A DNA stretch of 64,000 bases, taken from assembly GCA_020628865.1 (NCBI GenBank), contig JAHDEJ010000024.1, forward strand, positions 24,376-88,375, in the 5' to 3' direction. The notes under the pieces are model-generated. The model saw only the letters and a list, made by a program, of their open reading frames with translations, was not told where the DNA came from and made no database searches. The translations under genes were made by a program, and so were the position numbers. The stretch is from Acidimicrobiales bacterium. Lineage in GTDB: Bacteria > Actinomycetota > Acidimicrobiia > Acidimicrobiales > SHLQ01. Shown piece after piece: positions 9,058 through 17,743 of this stretch (position 1 is its first letter; each line of letters starts with the position of its first letter).

Positions 9058-10677
9058 ATGCGTACGTTTCGTTTCCTTCTGTCGCTGCTTCTCGTGGCGT
9101 TTCTGGCTGCATGTAGCGGGCCCGAAGAGCCGTCCCTGACGGCACCTTCCCAGACGTTGCCGCCGACCGTGCCGCTCCCTGAGGAGCCGGACGCGTTGGC
9201 CTTCTCGGACCCGGTCGCTTCCGGGGACGTCGAGCCGCTCACGCTGCGAGTCAGCGTGCCTCGCATGACCTTCGTGGCTCCGCATGTGGTGGATGAGACC
9301 GACCCGATCGAGGTGTTGGTCACCGACCTGCTGACGGACGGGTTGACCGAGCGCGATCCGTACACCGGCGAGGTTGGGCCTGGTCTGGCGCAGCTCTGGT
9401 CGGTGTCGGAGGATCGCCTCACGTGGACGTTCCTGTTGGGCGCCCGCGATTTCAGCAACGGATCGCCGATCACAGCTGATGATGTCGTGGCCAGCTTGAA
9501 CCGGGTTGCTGCGCAGGGTGTGCAGTCGTTGAGCGGTGTGAATCTTGCGGTGGTGGACGGCTATGCCGCTGTTGCCGCCGGCGAGACCCCGGTGATGACC
9601 GGTGTGGTCGCCCCCGATGACGCCACGGTCGTCATCACCCTGACCGAGCCATACGAGCCGCTGGCCGAGCTGCTGGCGGGCGTGACCTTTGGTGTGTTCC
9701 CGGTCGACATCGACACGACCGGAGCGCTGCCGCTCTCGTCTTCCCGTTCGTTTGTTCCCACGGCCATGTGGGATGAGGGGTTCCGGGTGAAGGCCGACGG
9801 TTTGGACGGCACGATCTCGGCGATCGAGGTTTGGGCCGACCCGGACGCAAGCCTGATCGCCGACGGCGAGGTCGACCTTGCCATCGGCGTACCGACCGAC
9901 GACGTGCCCGACGGATTCAACAGCTCGTGGGCGCAACGTTCAGCTGACGCCTTCTTTGCCCTCAACCATGACGTGGCCCCATTCGACGATCCGGTCGTGC
10001 GCCGAGCGCTGCTGCGGGCGATCGATCAGACGGAGCTGCGGGACGAGTTCTTCCCCGAGGCTGGCATCATGCAAGGCTTCGTGCCCCAGGACGTGCCCGG
10101 CGGCTCTCCGGACGCCTGCGGCGAGTACTGCGAGACGATTCTGCGCCGTGCCCGTGGAGCCGTGCGGGACACTGGCGCCGGCGACGTGCCGTTCACCGTG
10201 GACTTCTTCGTGGACGACATCGACGACAGCGAGCAGCGGTTGGCCGAGGCCATCGTGGCGACGCTGCGCAACGTCGGCCTCAACGCCACCGCTCGAGCCC
10301 ATTCGATCGACGACTACGGTGCCCGCATCGCTGCCGGCGACATGGCCATGTTCCGCTTCGGTTCGGTCTCCACCGCACTCATTGCCGATGCCGACCTGGC
10401 CGACATGTTCCACACGAACGGCCCGGACAACGTGACCAACACGTCCATCCCCGAGTTCGACGCTCTGGTGGAAGAAGCCCGGGTGACGATCGATGCCGAC
10501 GAGCGTGCGGCCCTGTACGCCGAGGCCGAGAACCTGCTGTTCAAGGAAGCGGTTGTGGTGCCGCTGGTGGAGTTCCGCCAGCGCATCGTGTTGGGGGAGC
10601 GGATCGAGAGCGCCGGCCTCGAACCGGACGGTTCGCTGGACCTCGGTTCGGTCGTGTTCCTCGGCCCAGAAGAGTGA
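9058..10677 (+). CDS. ABC transporter solute-binding lipoprotein, family 5 (peptide/nickel type)
   Basis: The N-terminus MRTFRFLLSLLLVAFLAACS is a lipoprotein signal with the lipobox FLAAC, so the mature protein is tethered outside the membrane. The body has the SBP family 5 layout, for example LLTDGLTERDPYTGEVGPGL, TWTFLLGARDFSNGSPITADDV (part of the DxF-S...ADDV block), and a late NTSIPEFDALVEEARVT. The length of 539 residues is typical. No permease or ATPase genes are adjacent, so its transporter must be elsewhere, or it acts alone. Confidence 0.88.
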   Translation: MRTFRFLLSLLLVAFLAACSGPEEPSLTAPSQTLPPTVPLPEEPDALAFSDPVASGDVEPLTLRVSVPRMTFVAPHVVDETDPIEVLVTDLLTDGLTERDPYTGEVGPGLAQLWSVSEDRLTWTFLLGARDFSNGSPITADDVVASLNRVAAQGVQSLSGVNLAVVDGYAAVAAGETPVMTGVVAPDDATVVITLTEPYEPLAELLAGVTFGVFPVDIDTTGALPLSSSRSFVPTAMWDEGFRVKADGLDGTISAIEVWADPDASLIADGEVDLAIGVPTDDVPDGFNSSWAQRSADAFFALNHDVAPFDDPVVRRALLRAIDQTELRDEFFPEAGIMQGFVPQDVPGGSPDACGEYCETILRRARGAVRDTGAGDVPFTVDFFVDDIDDSEQRLAEAIVATLRNVGLNATARAHSIDDYGARIAAGDMAMFRFGSVSTALIADADLADMFHTNGPDNVTNTSIPEFDALVEEARVTIDADERAALYAEAENLLFKEAVVVPLVEFRQRIVLGERIESAGLEPDGSLDLGSVVFLGPEE

Positions 10678-10748
10678 TGGCCGAGGGTGGAGCTTCGGCT
10701 GCGACCCGATACGATTCTCCTCCGGTTCAGGGCAACCTGACCAGCCAC

Positions 10749-10835
10749 GTCGGAGTGGCGGAATTGGCAGACGCGCTAGCTTGAGGGGCTAGTGCCCGAA
10801 AGGGCGTGGGGGTTCAAGTCCCCCCTCCGACACCA
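10749..10835 (+). tRNA. tRNA-Leu (anticodon GAG)
   Basis: The acceptor strands GTCGGAG (10749-10755) and CTCCGAC (10825-10831) pair fully. The anticodon stem CTAGC/GCTAG encloses the loop TTGAGGG, giving anticodon GAG. A long variable arm (CCCGAAAGGG) marks a class II tRNA. The T arm is GGGGG-TTCAAGT-CCCCC (10808-10824). Discriminator A is followed by an encoded CCA (10833-10835). The 3' end is the apparent integration site of the island that follows. Confidence 0.97.
10822..10834 (+). repeat. att-like repeat copy 1 (tRNA-Leu 3' end)
   Basis: CCCCTCCGACACC covers the last T-stem bases, the 3' acceptor strand and part of the CCA of tRNA-Leu. The same 13 bases recur in the same orientation at 17609, 30851 and 45389. 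A tRNA 3' end is the classical attachment site of tyrosine-recombinase elements, and a recombinase remnant lies about 4 kb downstream. Confidence 0.8.
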
Positions 10836-10881
10836 CAGAAATCCCTGGTAGCAGTGGGGTGAATCACTCCCAGGGGTATCG

Positions 10882-10903
10882 TTTGCAAATGGATTTGCAA
10901 ATG
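10882..10903 (+). repeat. Direct repeat TTTGCAAATG next to the tRNA
   Basis: TTTGCAAATG (10882-10891) and ATTTGCAAATG (10893-10903) are tandem copies, each containing the palindrome ATTTGCAAAT or part of it. A degenerate pair, TGCAAATGG and TTTGCTAATGG, lies at 30705-30723, about 130 bases before the third att-like repeat. They could be arm-type recombinase sites. That role is inferred. Confidence 0.5.
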
Positions 10904-10982
10904 CCTGCGTCCGGTCCTGGCGAGATGGCATGACATCCAGCGCTTGGTGTCGCAGCCCGAGCGAGAATCGGCGGACTACCCC

Positions 10983-13900
10983 TCATCTTCTTCGCCGTCG
11001 CTTCTGTTTCGACCTCCTGGTGTTCGGGTTCTGCTTGGTTCGAGCGACGAGCTTGTCGAGCTCGCGATCCGCCAGCTGGTCGTAGGTCACGAACCCAATG
11101 GCGCGAGCCTGCTTCGACGCCTTCGCAAAGTGAAGGCCGACGAGGTCCGAACTTGTAGCGATCAAGCCTTGGACTTGCCACCCCCGAGGGTCGCTCTGCG
11201 TCCCAATCATTCCTAGGAGTTCAGCCAGGTTGACTCTTAGGAACCTCAGGCGTTCTTGGTGATGGGCGAGCGCCGACGAGTCCCCTTCAAAGAGCTTGTC
11301 GACTTCGTTGCGCAGCTCCGCCGGAGTTCGGGCAAGTTCGAAGTCCTTGGTCTCGATCGCGACCACAACCTTCGTCGAGGGATCGATCACGAGAACGTCG
11401 ACGTCGCCGATGTCCTCGCCAGGTCGTCGTTCGAGCCGGAGGCTGCCCAGCTTTTTCACGTTCTCGAAGACGACGAACCGGTTCGCTGCTCTATAGAGAT
11501 CGGCGACGGAGCGGTTGAACTCGAGATTCTGAGCTTGCCGCTGCTCCGTGATGTACGACTTCATCTGAGTCGAACGCGCCTTGAGCCGTCCTGCGAGGAC
11601 TAAGGCGAGCAGCTGGCGACCAGCATTCAGGACGGCTCGTGGACCCCACGCAAGATCGACTTTGTCGGTAGTATCTCCGCACTCGGCGATCGGGCGCCGA
11701 ACTGCCGAGCGGTCCCTGGAGAATCGCCACGGATACGCATCCGCCGGGTTGCCGGGGTCGGGGAAGTCTGGCAGCGCAGAGAGTGTCAGCAGGCCGAGGG
11801 CCGAGTCGACTCGGGCCGGCGTCATCTCCAACGCAACGGCCAGCTCCTCGATTAGTTCGGTGCGCTCACGTCGGGCGACCTGGCCCGTGGCGACACGAGC
11901 CAACTCGGCCAGTTCGCTGGTGATCTCGGCGAGCTCTGTCGCAGTGAGTCCGAACTCTGCCTCGAACGCTGCATTGAGGGTTGATGGATCGAAGGAGTTG
12001 TCTTCAGCTCGTTCTGGCGATGCCCAGTTTCGGCTGTAGCCAGCCGAAGCCCGATCTAGCGCCCGCTGCGGCAACAACTGACCGAAGCTCTCGACGGCGG
12101 ATTGATATGCGCCCTCGCGCGAGATGCCGAGTCGCCCGGACGGCAACATTGATACTTCTGGGTCGGAGAGCCCGTGGCGGATTGCATCGCTCGTATACCC
12201 GAGCTCGACGATTTGCCTTGCGAGCGCAAGGAGGCGGTCGTACTTGGCTAGTGAGAGGTGTTCCCCACCTGCGGGACGAACGGCCGTTGCCATCTCAAGC
12301 AAGAACCGACTTGGTGGTCCAGTTGCTATCAGCGCCCTTCGGGCTTCGATAGCGTCGAGTACCGCAGACGAGTCTCCACCAAAGCAAGCAGTTTGGGCGG
12401 GCACCAGAAGGTTGGTGCGATGATCTAGGAACGCGAGGCGCTCCTGCTCACATAGCAGGTGCTCTATGACCTCTTGCGCGTCCAGCCCCTCGATCTCGCT
12501 TCGGAGCCTCGAAAACAGTCCTGCGACAAGCCCGTTCAGGATGTTCGTTCGATCGGCCGCGCCAAAAGTTTGCGGCGCATCCCCGAACTGGGCTCGCAGG
12601 TCCTCGCCGACTTCATCGAGAACGAACTCGGTGTCTGGGTCCTGCACGAGTCGAGGCCGCGCTGTGTAGCCGAGTTGAGCAGCGACGTTATCTCCGTCGC
12701 CGAAGACATTCAGCATCTTCGTCGCTGGGTCGAGCCCCAAACCACGGAGACGCGAGCGGCAGTCTTCACTCGACACGCCAGCCAGGTCGCAGAGAGCTTC
12801 CGCAACAGAAGCGGCGTACTCCATCTCCGCCGCATTGTCCGCTCCTCTCAGTTGTCCTAGAGCACCGTCTAGCAGAGTGACGTGGACAGTCCTGGCAGAC
12901 GGGTCGACTGCAATACTCAGCCATCGGTCCGAAGGCTCAAACCCGTTGCTGGAGTCATCAGGGAGTGACTGGGCCTCGCATCGGACACGTATTGTCAGTT
13001 GGTGCGTTCCAGATTGCCGAAGCTCGCTAAGCGCATGAGTGATTAGCGAGCGCGTGCGCCAGATCCAGAATGCCGTAGCTTCTGCCAGATCTTCCGAGAG
13101 TTCTTGCTGTGAATCGTCAGCGGGTGCCGGTTGTACCCAGCAGTCGATCTCGAGCTCAACGATGTGCACGTAGGAGTCGGGAGGGTCGAGTGGCCGGTAG
13201 ACCGGGGAGGCATTGTCGGCAGGCCACCGCATGACCTCGAGCAAACCGCCGGACGGCGCGCGCACGGCATGCCGGTCGTTCTCCATGCGTCTGCTGAGCA
13301 CGAGGGAAGCTCCACTGCCCGGAGCAACCGACATGAATGTCGGCGGTTGGTCATCGCCGAGGTAGAACCCGGAGCCATGGTCAAGATAGATGGAGAAATC
13401 GTCGAGTGCTGAGAAGGACATCGTCCTGCTCCGGGTCCGAAGACGATCCGATGCAAGCGCGAATTTCCATAGGGCAACAGGGTCAGGAGCGAGCGTCGAC
13501 GCGAAGATCTCAAGCTCGTCCAGTCGGACGGTGAGGATTGGGGATCCGTCGCGGTGGCTTGCACGCGTGAATCCGACGAATTGACTCCGACCAAGTGGTG
13601 CCGAGATGACTAGGTGAAGGCAGTTCGCAAACCTCTGGGTCTTGTCGATCGCAGTTCGCACCTCAAGGATTCGCTCCTCGAGCCGCTTGGCTAGCTGACG
13701 GTCACCCATCATCTCGAACGGATACCCGGGCCTGTAGCCGTCGAGACTGTCCGTTAGGCAAACGACATGGGCCACTTTGTCGGAGTCGAAGCTGTAGTAG
13801 CGCTCGCTGAACGCATCCGTGGGCGCAATGGCCCCATTCGGTGGCTGGATCGGGATCCACCGCATCCGGAGCAACTGGCTCGCGACGGTCTGTTGAGCTG

Positions 13901-14726
13901 TCTCCTGAAGCACTGAGGTCAGCGGCTCGGTGAGGTTGTTCTCGACAGCTCGAGCCAGCGTCCGGTGTGTGACTGAGGCCGCAAGACCACTTGGGAGACC
14001 TACGACCAGTCGGCCGTCGGAGAGTCTTTCAAGCGGATAGAGGTAGGACCGATCATCGGTTGGCGACTCCTGCTCGTGGTCGAACAGCGCCCTGGAGCCT
14101 GGAGCAACGAGCTGGTCGATGTCGACATCGGGGCCGAGGTGTTGGAGGATCTCGGCGTCACTGAATGTGACCATGTCCATCAGATCTCTGAGCTCCGCCT
14201 CGTTCGGGACGATGAGACGCGATCTTGGTGATAGCTCAGGGGCTTCGTAGCGACGCAGCCCAGCTCGTTCGCAGACCGCCTCCGAAAGCTTCAGAAGCAC
14301 CCGAGCGTCATGGAAGACGCTCGAACGAAAGCCCTCTTGGTCTTCCGGCAGGGACCGCACGGAATCAAGAACGAGCTGACAACCCGCATGGGACCCCGAG
14401 GCGCCTCCTGCTACGACACGGTGACCTCCGCCGAAGAAGGTGATCGAGCCAACGAAGCTCTCCTCAAAAGGGTCCTCGCCGGAGACAGTAGAAGCGCTTG
14501 CGATCGGCTCCTGCGTCAACATACGACGCAGCTCTTGCCCGGTTACTCGACGCTGTTCCTCACCGATTGGGGCCCCTGCAGCCGTTTCGAGCAGTCGCTC
14601 GAAACGGGCCCACTTCGTAGCGTTTCCCGGGATGATCTGCAGTGCCCCGGCGGCGCGCAGGAGATCGTCTCGAACACCCCCGGACGAGGCAGCGAGCTCG
14701 GCAATGGTAGTCGGCCGCAAGTTCAT
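10983..14726 (-). CDS. Large orphan protein with C-terminal PD-(D/E)XK-like nuclease domain
   Basis: This 1247-residue protein is not a family I can name. The N-terminal and middle parts show no helicase, Walker or methyltransferase motif. A recognisable piece lies near residues 1075-1160: EFNRSVADLYRAANRF, then GDVDVLVIDP, then VVVAIETKDFE, which fits the E...D...ExK catalytic pattern of restriction-endonuclease-fold nucleases (NERD/DUF-type). The end is very basic (RRSKQKRRRRR). The frame is open from a TTG at 14762, but the ATG at 14726 is the likelier start. G+C appears lower than in neighbours, which suits a transferred gene. A defence or DNA-processing role is an inference from position and nuclease motif. 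Confidence 0.7.
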   Translation of the reverse strand: MNLRPTTIAELAASSGGVRDDLLRAAGALQIIPGNATKWARFERLLETAAGAPIGEEQRRVTGQELRRMLTQEPIASASTVSGEDPFEESFVGSITFFGGGHRVVAGGASGSHAGCQLVLDSVRSLPEDQEGFRSSVFHDARVLLKLSEAVCERAGLRRYEAPELSPRSRLIVPNEAELRDLMDMVTFSDAEILQHLGPDVDIDQLVAPGSRALFDHEQESPTDDRSYLYPLERLSDGRLVVGLPSGLAASVTHRTLARAVENNLTEPLTSVLQETAQQTVASQLLRMRWIPIQPPNGAIAPTDAFSERYYSFDSDKVAHVVCLTDSLDGYRPGYPFEMMGDRQLAKRLEERILEVRTAIDKTQRFANCLHLVISAPLGRSQFVGFTRASHRDGSPILTVRLDELEIFASTLAPDPVALWKFALASDRLRTRSRTMSFSALDDFSIYLDHGSGFYLGDDQPPTFMSVAPGSGASLVLSRRMENDRHAVRAPSGGLLEVMRWPADNASPVYRPLDPPDSYVHIVELEIDCWVQPAPADDSQQELSEDLAEATAFWIWRTRSLITHALSELRQSGTHQLTIRVRCEAQSLPDDSSNGFEPSDRWLSIAVDPSARTVHVTLLDGALGQLRGADNAAEMEYAASVAEALCDLAGVSSEDCRSRLRGLGLDPATKMLNVFGDGDNVAAQLGYTARPRLVQDPDTEFVLDEVGEDLRAQFGDAPQTFGAADRTNILNGLVAGLFSRLRSEIEGLDAQEVIEHLLCEQERLAFLDHRTNLLVPAQTACFGGDSSAVLDAIEARRALIATGPPSRFLLEMATAVRPAGGEHLSLAKYDRLLALARQIVELGYTSDAIRHGLSDPEVSMLPSGRLGISREGAYQSAVESFGQLLPQRALDRASAGYSRNWASPERAEDNSFDPSTLNAAFEAEFGLTATELAEITSELAELARVATGQVARRERTELIEELAVALEMTPARVDSALGLLTLSALPDFPDPGNPADAYPWRFSRDRSAVRRPIAECGDTTDKVDLAWGPRAVLNAGRQLLALVLAGRLKARSTQMKSYITEQRQAQNLEFNRSVADLYRAANRFVVFENVKKLGSLRLERRPGEDIGDVDVLVIDPSTKVVVAIETKDFELARTPAELRNEVDKLFEGDSSALAHHQERLRFLRVNLAELLGMIGTQSDPRGWQVQGLIATSSDLVGLHFAKASKQARAIGFVTYDQLADRELDKLVARTKQNPNTRRSKQKRRRRR

Positions 14727-14817
14727 GGAAAGGCGGGGCCGCCGTTCACGGTCATCCAGCAAGCCTAGAATTCCCCGAGGGCTACAGCCGCTCTTTCGAT
14801 TGGCGCGGGCGGCCCGG

Positions 14818-15480
14818 CTACCTACCGACGACGAGGTCGAGAACGTTCAGCCCGGCAGAATCAGCCCGGCCCACTCGCTCGGCGGCGTCGGACTGGAGCG
14901 GTGCTCTGACGTGGGTGTAGATGTCGGCGGTGATGCGTTCGCTGGCGTGGTTGAGCCGGTCTTGGACGACCTTCATCGGGACGTCGGCTTCGAGGGCGAC
15001 GGTGGCCCAGCCGTGACGGAGGGCGTGGACGCTGATCGTCGGTAGCGGCTCGGCGGAGTGGTCGCGGTTGTAGCGGACTTGGGCTCGCTTGAACTCTCGG
15101 CTGAAACGTTCGGGGTGGAGGTAGTCGCCGTTCGGCTGAGCGAAGACGAGGTCGCGGACGTGGTAGCCAGCGAGGTCGCAGCCGGGTTCGGGCGATGCGC
15201 ATACGTGGCTGGTGCCGGCGGCGAGGCGTTCCTGGTTCTGGATCGATCGCCAGGTCTTGAGGATGGCGAGGGTGCCTTGGTCGAGGATGATGGCGTGGTT
15301 CTCGCCGGTCTTGCCTTAGGTCTTTACGACGAGCTGGTGGTTGACGCAGGTGACGGTCCAGATGAGGGCGGCGGTGCCTTGCTCGAAGTCGATGTCTTGC
15401 CAGCGGATTCCGAGGTTGGCGCCTCGACGGTCGCCGGATGTGGCGATGAACGCCCAGTCCCTGGGATCTACAGCTAGATC
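14818..15480 (-). pseudogene. Tyrosine recombinase (phage-type integrase) remnant
   Basis: Read leftwards, the sequence gives ATSGDRRGANLGIRWQDID (catalytic Arg region), then an in-frame TAA near 15318, then KTGENHAIILDQGT, the HALRHGWATVAL box with the His-x-x-Arg pair, and the final DRLNHASERITADIYTHV with the Tyr nucleophile. All of these belong to the catalytic domain. The N-terminal arm-binding and core-binding parts are missing and the frame is closed upstream by a TGA near 15505. The gene is therefore dead. It is probably what is left of the enzyme that put the first segment into tRNA-Leu. Confidence 0.85.
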
Positions 15481-15491
15481 GAAACCTGTCC

Positions 15492-15527
15492 GCTCATCCG
15501 GTCAACGGTTTCGTTGACCGGATGAGC
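15492..15527. repeat. Perfect 16-bp inverted repeat with GTTT loop
   Basis: GCTCATCCGGTCAACG (15492-15507) is followed by the four-base loop GTTT and its exact complement (15512-15527). It lies at the broken 5' end of the integrase remnant and upstream of the lipoprotein gene. It could be a terminator without a T-tract, a recombinase or regulator site, or the end of a lost element. Confidence 0.8.
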
Positions 15528-15617
15528 ATCGGCGCAGACGACTATTCTTTTCAACTCGGGAACCAGATGCGCCGTTCAGACGTCAAAGTAGTAACTCACG
15601 CGAAAGGACTGCGACGG

Positions 15618-16256
15618 ATGAAGAGAGGTGCAGCTCGAAGAGCGACCCTACTGGTTGTCGTCTGCCTCACGCTGTACGGATGCTCCTCCGAGCCGAGCGA
15701 CGTACTCGCCGCGGGGACCGGTGGCGAACCCACTCCCGAGTCGTCCGAAGCGTCCGTGACCGAGGTGAGGGATCTGTTGTTCGAGGACTCGCTCGACCAG
15801 ATCGTCTCGCCCGCCCCTGACGAAGAGGCGCTCTCTCAACGAACCTCGTTCGTTCTGCTCGACGAGGACGGCTCGCAGCTCGCCACGCCAGGGGCCGAGA
15901 CTCGTCGCTGGAGCATCCAGGCATGGAGGGAACGATCCGGCGACGTGAGCTTCGCCACAGAATTTCACCACTTCAGTCAAGACGATTCCGGTGCGCCGAC
16001 AATATTCACCTGCGCATTCAACAGCGGCCTGATCGTGGGCGACGCTGTCGCGGGGTACCGGTACTTCGAGGGTCGCCGACCCAACGTGACGCAGCGGCTC
16101 GACATCGACGGATTCGATTGTGACGACGAGCCGCATCTCCTGAGCGAAGAAGAAGCTCTCTTTAGCGATGTCTTCTTCGTCGACGTAGTGGACGGAGGTT
16201 TCGAGGTGACTTCAGCCGACGGTCAGGTGCTCCGACTGGTCCGGCAGGACTCGTAG
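15618..16256 (+). CDS. Hypothetical lipoprotein
   Basis: The product is unrecognised. The N-terminus MKRGAARRATLLVVVCLTLYGCSS is a short basic stretch, a hydrophobic core and the lipobox LYGC, so about 190 mature residues should be anchored outside the membrane. The mature part is acidic, with no known motif. The frame is open from 15522, but the ATG at 15618, with AAAGGA at 15603-15608, gives the proper signal peptide. It is isolated between remnants of mobile DNA. Confidence 0.65.
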   Translation: MKRGAARRATLLVVVCLTLYGCSSEPSDVLAAGTGGEPTPESSEASVTEVRDLLFEDSLDQIVSPAPDEEALSQRTSFVLLDEDGSQLATPGAETRRWSIQAWRERSGDVSFATEFHHFSQDDSGAPTIFTCAFNSGLIVGDAVAGYRYFEGRRPNVTQRLDIDGFDCDDEPHLLSEEEALFSDVFFVDVVDGGFEVTSADGQVLRLVRQDS

Positions 16257-16410
16257 TCGAGCGCCCCAGGGGTCGTTGCGAGCAGGGTGCGGCTGCCGTT
16301 GGGTGTGTGCCAGCTTCAGGACAGCCCGCTGGCCTTCGGCCGGCCGTGCCGACCGTCGGTAAAGGTGATCTGATTGGGGTTGTCGGGCAGTCGATGCGGC
16401 TGAGACTGCC

Positions 16411-16629
16411 GTGAGCAACGTGCCCGAGACGCTTCAAGGCCGCGGTCGGGACGGTTCGACGGTGCCGAAGGCGAAGCGGGCTGGCGATGAGGCGTGGTGT
16501 TCGGGGTCGCATTCGGAGCCTCGGTCGGCTTCGGCGTATTCGAGTCGTGCGGTCTGTCGAGCGTGTGGCGACGATGTGTTGATCAACCGCAGCGGGCTTC
16601 TTCGCAAGCACCGTCGCTGGCGCTGGTGA
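16411..16629 (+). CDS. Small putative zinc-ribbon-like protein
   Basis: The 72-residue frame ends in CRACGDDVLINRSGLLRKHRRW, a CxxC pair followed by a conserved-looking Gly-Leu-x-x-His pattern seen in small mobile-element proteins. It starts with GTG and has no strong ribosome site. It lies just downstream (tail to tail) of the ssb remnant. It may be a real accessory gene or a chance frame. Confidence 0.35.
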   Translation: MSNVPETLQGRGRDGSTVPKAKRAGDEAWCSGSHSEPRSASAYSSRAVCRACGDDVLINRSGLLRKHRRWRW

Positions 16630-16675
16630 ACGCACCTAGGGCCCGGAGGTTCCGGGCCCGCCCGCCGGCTGTGGG

Positions 16676-16870
16676 TTAGAAGGCTTCCTCGCCGGGCTTC
16701 GGGTCGTCTGTGGCCTTGGTCTTGGGGCCGTCGAGGTAGCTGACCTGGTTGGCGATGACTTCGTAGCGTTCCCGGTTGTTGCCGTCGTCGTCGGTCCAGG
16801 TGTTGGGGTTGAGGCGTTCGGCGATGGCGACGAGTCGGCCTTTGGAGAGCCACTTGGCGTCGTTCTCGGC
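16676..16870 (-). pseudogene. Single-stranded DNA-binding protein (SSB) remnant, C-terminal part
   Basis: Read leftwards, the frame gives PAENDAKWLSKGRLVAIAERL, TWTDDDGNNRERYEVIANQVSYL and an acidic tail ending GEEAF. This matches the second half of plasmid or phage type SSB (the AENxxKxLxKG...V...GRL...TW...DG.....EV.A..V.FL pattern). The N-terminal half is missing: upstream of about 16870 the same strand switches to IS481 transposase sequence in another frame. The acidic tip ends in EAF rather than the classical DIPF. Confidence 0.7.
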
Positions 16871-17537
16871 GGGTCTCGATCTGGTTCCGTCCGCCCGGGT
16901 AGCCGGCGAACCGGACCGTGTAAACGAGGCCGTTGTCGGTGAGCACGGACGCCGGGAACCCGTGTGTTTCAGCGGTTTGGTCGAAGGTGTCCCGAACGAT
17001 GTCGCCGGTGACCCGTCGGTGGCAGCTGACGTGGAGGGCGTATCGGGAGTGATCGTCGAGCCACGTGATGGTTTCGGTGTCGGTGCCGTCAGCGAGCCAG
17101 ATGTGGGTGAAGTCTGATTGCCAGGTTTCGTTCGGCAACGCGGCTTCGAACCGGATATAGCTCGACTTTGGCCGTTTCTTCGGTGCTGGTTCGACGAGCC
17201 CGGCAGCGACGAGCCGGCGTCGGATCGTTGAGACGGAAACGTCGAGCTCGTGCTCGTTGTGGAGGTGCCATTGGATCGTGTGAGGGCCGGCGTCGAGCCC
17301 GTCTGCGGTGAGTTGTTCGCGCAGGTTCACGATCGTGGCGTTCACGACATCTGCGAGCCGGTTCGGTGACGTGTGCGGCCGCCGTGACCGTGGTTCGAAC
17401 GCCGCGTCACCCTCTGCGCGGTGCCGGGCCATCGGCTTGGAGACCCAGCCGCGCGATACCCCGAACCGCCTCGCTGCCTCGGATTGTGAGATCCCCTCCA
17501 CCGTGACCGCCGTGATGATCGCTCGAGCCTTCGACAT
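16871..17537 (-). pseudogene. IS481-family transposase, truncated
   Basis: From the ATG at 17537 the frame reads MSKARAIITAVTVEGISQSE, a helix-turn-helix (AARRFGVSRGWVSK) and the family motif RAEGDAAFEPRSRRP. The integrase core has the first Asp (WQSDFTHIW) and the second Asp (VLTDNG). After GGRNQIE the sequence joins the ssb remnant, so the part with the third catalytic residue (the Glu of the KVERFH region) and the C-terminal end is lost. It is inactive. Confidence 0.88.
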
Positions 17538-17558
17538 CACCCACGATGCCAACCCGCC

Positions 17559-17600
17559 TGTTTCCTATGTCCTGAACAGCATGTTTCCTATGTCCTGAAC
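17559..17600. repeat. Tandem terminal repeats of the IS481 remnant
   Basis: TGTTTCCTATGTCCTGAAC occurs twice in direct orientation, at 17559-17577 and 17582-17600, separated by four bases. It stands 22 bases upstream of the transposase start and only 8 bases before the att-like repeat at 17609. It is probably the surviving IS terminus with two transposase-binding sites. Confidence 0.7.
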
Positions 17601-17608
17601 CAGAACAC

Positions 17609-17621
17609 CCCCTCCGACACC
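17609..17621 (+). repeat. att-like repeat copy 2
   Basis: CCCCTCCGACACC, identical to the end of tRNA-Leu and in the same orientation. It separates the segment with the integrase, ssb and IS remnants from the halohydrin-dehalogenase and homoserine operon segment. The next base is A, as in the tRNA CCA. Confidence 0.75.
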
Positions 17622-17743
17622 AGCAGGAGTCCGATTGAACACGAGGGCCTTGGGGATAGACCCATGTGGACCGGCCACTCGATACGATGACCTTTGGAGG
17701 GATCAGCATCGGTCCTGTTCGACTCTTTTGTGGAGCTCCTGAA

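Noticed and set aside
15058..15477. 139-residue plus-strand frame over the integrase remnant
   Set aside because: The minus strand gives a clear recombinase sequence with catalytic boxes; the plus frame has only low-complexity Val/Asp/Glu runs.
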